The notes under the pieces are model-generated. The model did not search any database. It saw nothing but the letters and a program-made list of their open reading frames with translations, and was not told the origin of the DNA. 64,000 bases of DNA from Aurantiochytrium sp. KH105. Taxonomy: Eukaryota; Sar; Bigyra; Thraustochytrida; Thraustochytriidae. The translations under genes were made by a program, and so were the position numbers. The first letter of the stretch is position 1. Each line of letters opens with the position of its first letter. The stretch is taken from positions 310,001 through 374,000 of the forward strand of contig BGKB01000007.1 in assembly GCA_003116975.1 (NCBI GenBank), given 5' to 3'. This document shows, one piece after another, positions 1-8,242 of this stretch.

Positions 1-655
1 CAGTGAGGGCGTCACGGCTACTACGAGTGCCAACCGTTGGCATATTTTGGTGGACGGCAACGCAGGCTTGCGGGTGGTCAGCTGCAAGCCAGTGAACGAC
101 CACTGCGCCCCAATCACCGGCTTGTGCTACAAACTGGGGGTATCCGAGGTGGGCCATGAGGTCCTTGAAAAGCGCAGCCGTCGAGCGTGCCCCCCATTGG
201 CCGCCGTGCCGCGCAAGATCGCGGCTCCAGGCAAAACCGGGAAGGCTTGGCGCCACCACGTGAAAGGCTCTTCCTTTACCGTCACCCTTTGTTAGCAATG
301 GAATCATGTCCAGAAACTCTACCACGCTTCCGGGCCAGCCATGCACGAGAAGAAGTGGAATTGCATCTTTGCATGCTGAACGCTGGTGGATAAAATGCAT
401 GCCATCCAGCATAAAGTGGTCAAACGAATTGAGTTGGGTTTCATGAGCGCGCCAGTCAAAGTCCGAAGCCCAGTACGCCATGAGATCATCAAGAGTGCCC
501 GCATCGGTGCCATCTGTCCAGGTACCAGGGCTTTCGATGGACGCAGCGGGTTTCTTTCTTCGAGCCAGACGAAGACGCAGATCTTCGATGGCTTCCTCAC
601 TCACACGAACCTCGAAGGGCACGGGCGCCCCGCTCGTGGACAAGCCCGGCGACAT
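1..655 (-). CDS. Epoxide hydrolase, alpha/beta-hydrolase fold (3' part cut by window edge)
   Basis: The reverse strand from the ATG at 655-653 stays open to base 1 and encodes 218 residues, so the gene is truncated by the left edge. The protein opens with the epoxide-hydrolase N-terminal region: PFEVRVSEEAIEDLRLRLA, then a YWASDFDWR segment. The hydrolase core follows. HGWPGS (H105 onward) is the oxyanion-hole motif, VAPSLPGF is typical of the family, and GDWGA holds the nucleophile Asp181. The catalytic Asp/Glu and His would lie beyond the edge. Known members hydrolyse epoxides to vicinal diols (detoxification or lipid-epoxide turnover). The combination of N-terminal domain plus HGWP and GDWG points to the microsomal EPHX1-like class. 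The substrate cannot be told from the sequence. No signal peptide or membrane anchor is seen at the N-terminus. Confidence 0.92.
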   Translation of the reverse strand, partial: MSPGLSTSGAPVPFEVRVSEEAIEDLRLRLARRKKPAASIESPGTWTDGTDAGTLDDLMAYWASDFDWRAHETQLNSFDHFMLDGMHFIHQRSACKDAIPLLLVHGWPGSVVEFLDMIPLLTKGDGKGRAFHVVAPSLPGFAWSRDLARHGGQWGARSTAALFKDLMAHLGYPQFVAQAGDWGAVVVHWLAADHPQACVAVHQNMPTVGTRSSRDALT

Positions 656-1208
656 GCTTCCCTCGCGCGTTCTGCTTCGATCGAGCCACGTTGTTTCGTT
701 GGTTTGTTCGCTCGTTCGCTCGCTCGCTCGCTCGCTCGTCGGACCTCTTCTTCTTCTCCTTCTTCTTTTCGCGTCTACATACGTCCCGCTGCGCGTTTTT
801 CGTCAAGAAGTCACCTGGCTCGCGAGCGCGGATTGCGCGGCCTCGCGCACCGCCCTGCGCTGCCGCAACGCAAAATCAATAATGGGTTGCGCAGATATTT
901 TCTTTCATCCTTTTTTGGGGGGGAGAACGCGGCCAAGGATTAGGCCAAGCTCGATTTGCCAAGCTTCATGATGCGCTTTAAAGAAAAAAAAAATCAATTG
1001 CATGCATAGAACCAGTCTGCTTTTTTGTCCTTTCAGTTTTGAAAAAAATCATCATGAAGCAAATGGAACCACTTGGGTTGCATGCAACAAGTACTCCCTC
1101 TTTCACCATTTATTAAAGTTTAGGAAGGAGATTTGTCATAAAGAGAACAAAAAACCAGGAAAAGCAACGTTCGCCTTCCCACATCCCTGATAAGCTCACG
1201 CAGCCTCC
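656..1208. other. Intergenic region upstream of the epoxide hydrolase
   Basis: This region lies between the start of the epoxide hydrolase (-) and the stop of the Ig-like protein (-). It holds a GCTC/GAGC tetranucleotide run 51-84 nt upstream of the hydrolase ATG, a pyrimidine-rich stretch around 745-770, and A/T-rich sequence at about 980-1190 that probably includes promoter elements. I see no convincing gene. Confidence 0.6.
706..739. repeat. GCTC tetranucleotide microsatellite
   Basis: About eight slightly imperfect GCTC/TCGC units lie immediately upstream of the epoxide hydrolase start. A very similar run occurs upstream of the TBC1D23 gene at 29962-29984. Confidence 0.8.
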
Positions 1209-4200
1209 TCATTTAAATTCCTTACTGACATGAGTATGCACACGACGCCGAGCCACGGGAGTGCGCCCAGTCTGTGTTTTCGGCGCGCTGAGTGCACGAA
1301 ATGCATTTTGACGACATTCGTCGCGACGCTCTCGCTCCGTGGGGTGCCGATCTTGAGCGGTACGCACATCATCATCTCGTGGATGCCGGCGCCTCCAAGA
1401 CTCTGGCTCGAGTGAGACGCTGCCTCCGCCCCGCACCATGTAGCTCACCTCGTGTCGAAAATATACCCCAATGGCAACTACGCCCATGCAAAAGAGGAGC
1501 AACCCGAGACCCACTGCGAGTCGCTGCGCCAAAGCTGCTTGAGATAATGTCATTCTTGGCTCTACATGGGAATGCGACGCACCAGAAATGACGTGGGGCG
1601 AACGCTCGGCGCCGGCCTGCCCACCGAGCTCGTCCAATGGCAAGTAGGTCCCCAGAGGCACGCGCGCGATGCGAAAGGGTTCACTTTTCAGGGTCATATA
1701 ACCAGCAGCAGACGTATCATGCGGCTTGATCAAGACATGCGCTGCATGATCCTCGGCAAGATCCCGAGGAAGATTTACAAAAATCTCGCCGCTGTTGGGC
1801 ACCTCTTGAGCCAAGACCATCTCTTGGCCGCCCGCTAGCAATTGCACAACAATGTCCACGGGCTTTGCAGCGGGCCAAAGGCATGCATTTTCGTTTATGT
1901 CCACGACCCAGGCAATCCGAGCACGCATACCCGGACGCCACGTATCTCTATGCAATGGTGCCGTCACCCCGGCTTCCAAACTGACTACATTGAAATGCAA
2001 AAGGGGAGGCGAGTAGGCGTCTCGCCCAGCTGCTTTTGGCGAATTGGTCGTGGCGCTCGAGAGTCTTTGCACCACCGTGTATTTGCCGCGTGGCATCTGG
2101 CACGGGACAGTCCACGTAGATCGCCAAGTATCGCCATTGCGCTGTGCTCGTGGGATCTTGGCATTCATTCGCTGCTCGTTTCCACGCACCCACAAGGCCA
2201 CCTCCGCGTTCGCGCGTTCAGACGAGGGCAAGCGCCATGCAAAGAAAATCTTTTCTCCGGGACGGACCCCAAGATCGCCCGATCCCGGCATAAATATTTG
2301 TGCATAGAGACCGTCCAGCCAAAAGGGCCCAGTTGCACCAAGAACGCGATCCGGCCGTTGCGCATCCACCGCCTTGATAAAAACCATAGTTCCACTCGCA
2401 AGGTCGGGGGGAACCAAGAAGACCTCCCCAATGCCTGCATCCAGCGACCGTGTTGCTTTCACGATGTGTTCCGCATTGGGTACGACAAGACGGAGCTCGC
2501 GCGCGGCACCTCGCGTGCGCGGATCCATTCTCACAGCTTGCGGCACCTTTGTTGTGGTGCCAAGCGTCCAATGCTGTCCTACGCCTTCGTGCGAGGAGAA
2601 CAGTAGAGCATCGTGTCGAAACTCTCTGGCACGCTCCGCAAAGGGAGACGTGTTATCGGAAGCGTCGGCCAGCACAAATGGACCCGAGACGGCGCGCGAC
2701 GCTGTCAGTGCTCCTGAGACGGCGAAGCCGCCACCTGCGTTAGAAGTCACGGGAACGTGTGGGAAGACGTCCAGGCGAACAGCGGTCTCGAGAAGCCGTG
2801 CTTTTCGGAGATCAGCGACGGGAAGCGTCCAGTCCAGTGACACCATTTGATGCCGACGTCTTGAAAGGCTGAGGTCGTGCGCGATCGGAAAGACCAACGA
2901 TGGATTCTGTACGGCACGGAGGACTACATCTACGCTACCAACGCGTTTGCCAGGATTGTTGAAATGCCACCGGATTGGAAGTACATCTGAATAGGTTGGA
3001 AGAGCCTCTAAGGCACCTGTAGGCTCTTGGATGTCCGCGAGCACAGGAGAAAGCAAAAAAGTCTCGAACCCAGCAACGTAAAATTCTCCCGAGATTCCCA
3101 AGATAGCTCGGGACTTGAGCCCGCGGGCTTGCAAGCGATAGTAACCACTTTGCAAGTTCGGGGCAACCGACGCAAGCGCCACAGAGGCACGTTCACGGTC
3201 CGCATCCACAGAGAGCAGCGAGATTTCACGTTTCATCCCTTTGCTGATGAGCACGAGGTCCACGACCCGGTGCACTTTTTTCAGCGATGCGTGCGCGATC
3301 CATCTCACATGTACCGTGTCTTCATTGGTGAAAGGCCCGTCTGAGCTGACAGGCTCCGAAAAATGAAGATGTTGGCCTGCAAGGGTAAAATGTGCGCTTT
3401 CCACCGTCCGTCCATCGCGTGCGACAAGCAACACACGATATCCTGGCCCTGGGGGCGTACCAGGTGGTATCTTGACGGCGTGTTGCGATGTCGTGCAGCT
3501 AGCTTTAGACACGAGAACTACTTTTTTGATGCCTGGATATGGGCTCTGCAAAAATACATCGACAATGCAGTCATGATCGCTTGGCTCAGCTCGCCACGAC
3601 AAGCGTAGAGGATCATCAAACGAGTATCTTCTCTCTAGCCCTTCCTGAACCATCCATGGATCTGGCGCCGCGGGTTCAAGCAGCAAGAGAGTCTTTGGAC
3701 GAATCGTAAATGAAGAATCGGGTACTTCAAAAGCACCACGTTGCGAGCTAAAGCGGAGCCGGAAGCGCTGCTCAAAGGCCCCTGCCACACCCACGGGTAC
3801 GCGAAAACGTAACGTCCCTGTACTTTCAAGGTGCTCTCCCACTTTGATTGCCGGCGTGCTCCGGTCTGTTGTGGCTCGCACAAGGTCGATTGTCCACGTA
3901 AGGTTCGCACCCAAGGGGGCACCCCAACCTGCAAAAGACCACTCGACGAGACCGTGTCTTCCTTCGTACCACACGGTTTCTGGCAAGGGATGCCGTAATT
4001 GAATTACTTTCCTTGCGTTTGCAAGCTTTGTCGAGCCAAACAGCAAAGCTAAGATGACCGTGACCCAGAGCATGCAGGCAGTAGTGGAGGTAGTAGAGGC
4101 GGACGGCGCTCGGCGTGGAGGTCGTCTCTTTCGATGAACGCCATTTTGACGGGCCCGAAACTTCCTCCCATGAGGCTCGGTGCCCTTTTCCCACAAAGAC

Positions 4201-4307
4201 AATTCTGTTCTTCGCCAGCAGCTCCTTGCGCTCCTTGAAGGTGTCGTCCAAGCAAAGCTCACGGCAGACGGTTTGGCTTCGAGCCAGGCCCACGTCAACG
4301 TTGCCAT
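1209..4307 (-). CDS. Membrane or secreted protein with repeated Ig-like (Kre9/Knh1-like) modules and a C-terminal TM helix
   Basis: The first ATG of the frame is at 4307 (1032 residues). An in-frame ATG at 4073 directly precedes a clean hydrophobic segment (MLWVTVILALLFGS, ending in ANA) that would be a cleavable signal peptide and give 954 residues; that may be the true start. The ectodomain is built from several beta-type repeats of about 110-130 residues. Each begins with a pattern like HPLPETVWYEG...VEWSF or GPFTNEDTVHVRWIA, followed by VDVVL or VDLVL and ending in a YRLQARG- or FTIRP-like strand. This resembles the Kre9/Knh1-type Ig-like domain of fungal wall proteins. Near the C-terminus is one membrane helix (LAVGLGLLLFCMGVVAIGVYF) followed by a basic cytosolic tail. 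A surface or secretory-pathway role is likely, but the function is unknown. Confidence 0.6.
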   Translation of the reverse strand: MATLTWAWLEAKPSAVSFAWTTPSRSARSCWRRTELSLWEKGTEPHGRKFRARQNGVHRKRRPPRRAPSASTTSTTACMLWVTVILALLFGSTKLANARKVIQLRHPLPETVWYEGRHGLVEWSFAGWGAPLGANLTWTIDLVRATTDRSTPAIKVGEHLESTGTLRFRVPVGVAGAFEQRFRLRFSSQRGAFEVPDSSFTIRPKTLLLLEPAAPDPWMVQEGLERRYSFDDPLRLSWRAEPSDHDCIVDVFLQSPYPGIKKVVLVSKASCTTSQHAVKIPPGTPPGPGYRVLLVARDGRTVESAHFTLAGQHLHFSEPVSSDGPFTNEDTVHVRWIAHASLKKVHRVVDLVLISKGMKREISLLSVDADRERASVALASVAPNLQSGYYRLQARGLKSRAILGISGEFYVAGFETFLLSPVLADIQEPTGALEALPTYSDVLPIRWHFNNPGKRVGSVDVVLRAVQNPSLVFPIAHDLSLSRRRHQMVSLDWTLPVADLRKARLLETAVRLDVFPHVPVTSNAGGGFAVSGALTASRAVSGPFVLADASDNTSPFAERAREFRHDALLFSSHEGVGQHWTLGTTTKVPQAVRMDPRTRGAARELRLVVPNAEHIVKATRSLDAGIGEVFLVPPDLASGTMVFIKAVDAQRPDRVLGATGPFWLDGLYAQIFMPGSGDLGVRPGEKIFFAWRLPSSERANAEVALWVRGNEQRMNAKIPRAQRNGDTWRSTWTVPCQMPRGKYTVVQRLSSATTNSPKAAGRDAYSPPLLHFNVVSLEAGVTAPLHRDTWRPGMRARIAWVVDINENACLWPAAKPVDIVVQLLAGGQEMVLAQEVPNSGEIFVNLPRDLAEDHAAHVLIKPHDTSAAGYMTLKSEPFRIARVPLGTYLPLDELGGQAGAERSPHVISGASHSHVEPRMTLSQAALAQRLAVGLGLLLFCMGVVAIGVYFRHEVSYMVRGGGSVSLEPESWRRRHPRDDDVRTAQDRHPTERERRDECRQNAFRALSAPKTQTGRTPVARRRVHTHVSKEFK

Positions 4308-5118
4308 CGGATCGGCGGCCCGCCCCTCTTGCTCGAGCTGTGCGCAGACGCGCGAGGTCTGCGCAAGAAGCGCAGCGGAGCGGCCCCGCGGCCCTCTGCC
4401 CGCGGGCCCCTGGTGGTCGACGGATCGTCTGCGGCCCCTCGCTCCTTCGCCGTTTCCGCTCCTCGTGAGCGACGCCTCATCAGAGATCGGGATCCCTCGA
4501 TCTCGGTCTCGATCCCTTCTTTTGGGGAAGTGCTCTATAGGTTCCACAAGTTCTCTGCCTGCGAATGAAGTGGTTCAACTCACAGATACACTTTGATTCG
4601 CTCGTAACGGATAGTTTACAGAAGTGTTGAGTACGGATAGTACGAGGACAGAGTCGTCAGGTTTTGGCAGATTGGCTCCTAAAAGAGTGGTGGTACGTTC
4701 CTAAAGCCTACAATGGTGCCAAGACCTATCGCCCTTTTCCCCCTCATGCCAACGAGCAAAAGCCTGAGTGCCATTTTTGTAAAGGCATTTTGATGTGGTT
4801 GCGGTAATTGAAACGTAATTAGGATAAAAGAGACCAACCAGGTGCCTGCTCACCTACGCGGTATCCGCAGCAGACGATTATCATCGGCCCGACTGCCGGA
4901 GCCTGGCTGCTCTGGCAGCAGCGAGGCGAGCGATCGGACGAAACCCGCGTCGGCTGTGAGGGTGAGGCGGGCACCAACTCGCTAACGATTCGCTTACATA
5001 GTGCTTGCTCGCCAAACGCGGTACATCGGAGGCGCGAGCAGACTATTATTTCCGAGCGCTTGTCCGGCTCATCAGTATCACCTGCGAGCGAGGTGGCTCG
5101 GTTACTCAACCGTGTAAA
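4308..5118. promoter_or_regulatory. Divergent intergenic region with a CGTAACGGA motif
   Basis: This region separates the Ig-like protein (-) from the DUF2254-like gene (+), so it should hold both promoters. CGTAACGGA occurs at 4603-4611, and the same 9-mer recurs in two other intergenic regions of this window (34162, 47854). The frame on the reverse strand stays open to 4547 without an ATG, so some 5' exon sequence cannot be excluded. No other gene is visible. Confidence 0.45.
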
Positions 5119-7833
5119 ATGCCAAGGTTTCGCAGCACATCAAACACTGCATCGGGCGAGCTCGATGTCCGCCAAACACATCTTCACATGCGCCAGGAAT
5201 TCGCAGAAATTGCCCGAGAAACAACGCAAAAGCGACGATCCTTTCTCGAAAAGAAGGGCAATGGCAAAGCAAGAGAGGCACCGAGGCTGTCACAGATCGG
5301 CAAAAATCGCCGTCGCGTGACTCCGAGCATTGACGCACACAACGAGAAGACTTATGACTCGGCGAGAGAACAGCGCAAGTGGCAACAATTCCGTATCTCC
5401 AAGATCGACATCAATCGGGAGCAGTCCAATCGAGAAGATTCTGTGCAGCGCAAGGGAAGCATTCAAATGTTTAGGAGAAGCACCTCCTCCAGGCTTCGGT
5501 CCGCATCGCTCTTCAAGGTTGTTCTTCTCCTCTTTTTGGCGTTCGACGCGTTCACAGTATTACTTTATTTTAGCGGCTTCAAGCTCAATCAATTGCTTGG
5601 CCCTGCGTGGAAAAGATTTCAGAGCATCGGAATGTCCGAAGCGGAAATCTCAGAGAACATCGTGCTTGATGCTGTGGACACAAATACTCTAAAGTCCAGC
5701 TTTTTCGACATGGGTCCCGAGCAGGCTCGCGCAGCGGTAAGCGACCTCACCAAAATTAACTGTGTCATATTCAGTATTGTTGTCCAGGTGACGACCATTC
5801 TCATTCAGGTTGGGGCTCGAGAGGTTTCCTCGAATGCAATCCAGCTCTTTGTCTCGGACAAATTTATTGTTGGCGGGATGACGCTATACACTTTAACATT
5901 GAGCTTCATGGTCGTGCTCACCAATTCGACCAGTGAGGTTTATGTCCCGCGAGGAGAGATCATGATTGCTTCGTTGTTCACCCTGACGTCTGTGCTTCTT
6001 CTCATCCCGTACTTTATGTATCTATCCCGCTTGCTCAATCCTTTGCGACTCGTGCGCAAGGTTGCAGAGGCAGGCCTCAAGGCATGCACATATGTAGAGA
6101 ACGCAGAGGCAGTGCAGCGCAAGACGGACGGCGAAATCGAGCGCGATCGCAAGATGGCCATCTGGGCGGTTGAAAACATATCGCAGTTCGCACTGAACGC
6201 CATTCAGCACAAACGGATCCAGTTGGTGTACGCCTGCATCGAGGTGCTCTGCCATTTCCTCATTGGTTACAGCAACCGCAAGGATTTGTGGGACAGACGT
6301 TGGTTTAAAATCACCGACATTATGCGAGAAAAACCGGACTTTTTCTCACTTAGTGACCGAGGAGCGCAGGACCTTGAGCACCGCCGTTGCTGGCTCGAGT
6401 GGAAGGTTTTGCGGCAGTTCCAGAACATGTTTACAGAATCATTTGACTCCATGAAGGATGTCTCGTATGTTATTGCGGTCAACACCCGCCAAATCGCGGA
6501 GGCCGCAGCGCAGCGGCACGACTATCACGCCATGGAGTACTGTATTCGCTACTTTAACACCTTTGTGAGGGTGTCAATAAACAAGCGCGACGGACAGACG
6601 GCGCGTAATGTTTTGCACCAGTACACGTTGCTTTGTAACTCAGTCTTGTCGAACGACAGTGAGCTGCTGAATCTCGTGCAGCAGCGTAAGCGCAAAGCCC
6701 TCACCGAAGGCCTTGAATTTCACCAGGTCGACGACCTTATCCAAATTCGGGGGAATTATGTCGTGGAAGAATCGCGAGACATTATCATTGCCATGGAGAA
6801 AAAAATGATTGCTGTCGCCGGGCACTTTGCATTCTACAGCAACATCGCCGTGCAGGCCGGCGTCATGAGCGTGTCCGAAAACATTGCCCACGAGCTGGCC
6901 AGTGTCTGTGAGACTGCCTTCCTACAGAGACGTGAAAGTCACGAAGAGATTCTGCTCGTGCTTCTCACCATGCACGAAGCACCACGCGAAAAGAACCTGC
7001 AAGCTGTCACATGGGGTATTCGTGCGGCCCAAATCAAGCTTGCCACCTTTTATGCGAACAACAATGGCATGGAATTCTTCACATGCATACAAAATACTTT
7101 TCGCCATGCGAGTCGAGCTGATCTCGTCAGGGTATGGCGTCGCCTGGAAAAGGTGCAAGCCCGCGAATTCTGGGAGGTCCTGAACCTGGAAAAGAACCAC
7201 GAATACATTACGCCCGAGTGCAAGGAATACCTACCTTTGTTCTTCGAGCCATTCGGACTGACAAATCGCGACATCGAGACGAATCTTACCGTTGTCCAGC
7301 AGGAATCTACCGAAACAAATTTCATGGAGTCGACTTTTGGTATCTTTGAGCGCGGAATCAGTGAAGCTTCCTTCCGACAAAACGGTCGACCGATGATGTT
7401 GGACCCAGGTCGCGCAATGTCCTTCTCTCCAACGATGTCGCTTACTGCGACTGACTCAAAGCAGGACTTCGTGTTGCCGCTCACCGAGGAAAAAGCGGAA
7501 CACGCGACTGACGAGGAAGAATTTGGGGCAGCCACCACGGCACATCCAGCCTATATGCCGAGCAACGACGCAACAGAGCCTACGTGTACAGCATCCTCTC
7601 GCATTCAATCTACTGCGGAAGAGGTTCTTCACATCCGTCGACGTGCATCCGATGTTTCCAGCGGCAGCCTCGTCGATATGTGTCTTGGTAGCTTGCATTC
7701 CATGCGCATTGTCGAGGACGAAAATGAGGACGAAAACGAGGACTCAAAGGACGAAGCGGAGGAGAGTTTTCCTCGTCCCAGTGACGCGTCGGCCGTCAAG
7801 ATCAACGAAGCACGCCTCTCGCGAGGAGCATAA
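5119..7833 (+). CDS. DUF2254-like multi-pass membrane protein
   Basis: The start is the first ATG of the frame (5119, A at -3), giving 904 residues. After a basic N-terminus of about 115 residues come four hydrophobic helices: near VVLLLFLAFDAFTVLLYFSG, INCVIFSIVVQVTTILIQVG, GGMTLYTLTLSFMVVL and IASLFTLTSVLLLIPYFMYL. The second to fourth, with the intervening FVSDKFIVGG and the YVPRGE segment, match the layout of the bacterial DUF2254 membrane domain. The following soluble region (WLEWKVLRQFQNMF, then a FNTFVRVSINKRDGQTARNV stretch) also resembles the cytosolic part of a bacterial DUF2254 subgroup as I remember it. The C-terminal 170 residues are acidic and low in complexity. The function of the family is unknown. 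Transfer from bacteria is possible but not shown. Confidence 0.6.
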   Translation: MPRFRSTSNTASGELDVRQTHLHMRQEFAEIARETTQKRRSFLEKKGNGKAREAPRLSQIGKNRRRVTPSIDAHNEKTYDSAREQRKWQQFRISKIDINREQSNREDSVQRKGSIQMFRRSTSSRLRSASLFKVVLLLFLAFDAFTVLLYFSGFKLNQLLGPAWKRFQSIGMSEAEISENIVLDAVDTNTLKSSFFDMGPEQARAAVSDLTKINCVIFSIVVQVTTILIQVGAREVSSNAIQLFVSDKFIVGGMTLYTLTLSFMVVLTNSTSEVYVPRGEIMIASLFTLTSVLLLIPYFMYLSRLLNPLRLVRKVAEAGLKACTYVENAEAVQRKTDGEIERDRKMAIWAVENISQFALNAIQHKRIQLVYACIEVLCHFLIGYSNRKDLWDRRWFKITDIMREKPDFFSLSDRGAQDLEHRRCWLEWKVLRQFQNMFTESFDSMKDVSYVIAVNTRQIAEAAAQRHDYHAMEYCIRYFNTFVRVSINKRDGQTARNVLHQYTLLCNSVLSNDSELLNLVQQRKRKALTEGLEFHQVDDLIQIRGNYVVEESRDIIIAMEKKMIAVAGHFAFYSNIAVQAGVMSVSENIAHELASVCETAFLQRRESHEEILLVLLTMHEAPREKNLQAVTWGIRAAQIKLATFYANNNGMEFFTCIQNTFRHASRADLVRVWRRLEKVQAREFWEVLNLEKNHEYITPECKEYLPLFFEPFGLTNRDIETNLTVVQQESTETNFMESTFGIFERGISEASFRQNGRPMMLDPGRAMSFSPTMSLTATDSKQDFVLPLTEEKAEHATDEEEFGAATTAHPAYMPSNDATEPTCTASSRIQSTAEEVLHIRRRASDVSSGSLVDMCLGSLHSMRIVEDENEDENEDSKDEAEESFPRPSDASAVKINEARLSRGA

Positions 7834-8242
7834 AATAAGAAAGTCAAGTCTCAATGTTGGCCAAGTTGGGTCTTCAGGCCAGACGAATTCTGGCTTCTTA
7901 TCCGGGGTCTCTTGTCTACAGGCCTCCAGAACCCTCTAATTCACAGTAAGGCCTCAGGTCAAAGCTACCGACTGCTGAATGTGTCGTGGCGACGGTTGAA
8001 AAAAAATAATGATGACGATGAAATATTGATGATGATGACTTACTGTTAACTCTTGGCAACTCTTGCGTGATTCATGAACAATGTGCATTCTGGATTCTTT
8101 AGCTTGAAATTTCGGTTCGGCAGCTTGACGTTCCTCTTCGGAGAAAGATCTCGTAAGAGGCTCACGTTAGACTGTACGGCCTGTCCCGAAAATTTAAAAA
8201 ATGAAAGGACCTTCACGAACAAAGGACTAGGTTAGGCCGTAG
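7834..8242. other. Convergent 3' intergenic region
   Basis: This is the 3' flank of the DUF2254-like gene (+) and of the copine gene (-). It holds AT-rich sequence with a short GATGAT run around 8009-8038 and no recognisable coding sequence. It probably carries both polyadenylation regions. Confidence 0.5.

Noticed and set aside
386-943. Open + strand frame of 185 codons
   Set aside because: It lies mostly antisense to the epoxide hydrolase, whose motifs are clear on the other strand, and its end is encoded by simple repeats.
1842-2606. Open + strand frame of 254 codons
   Set aside because: Antisense shadow of the Ig-like protein; no domain-like sequence.
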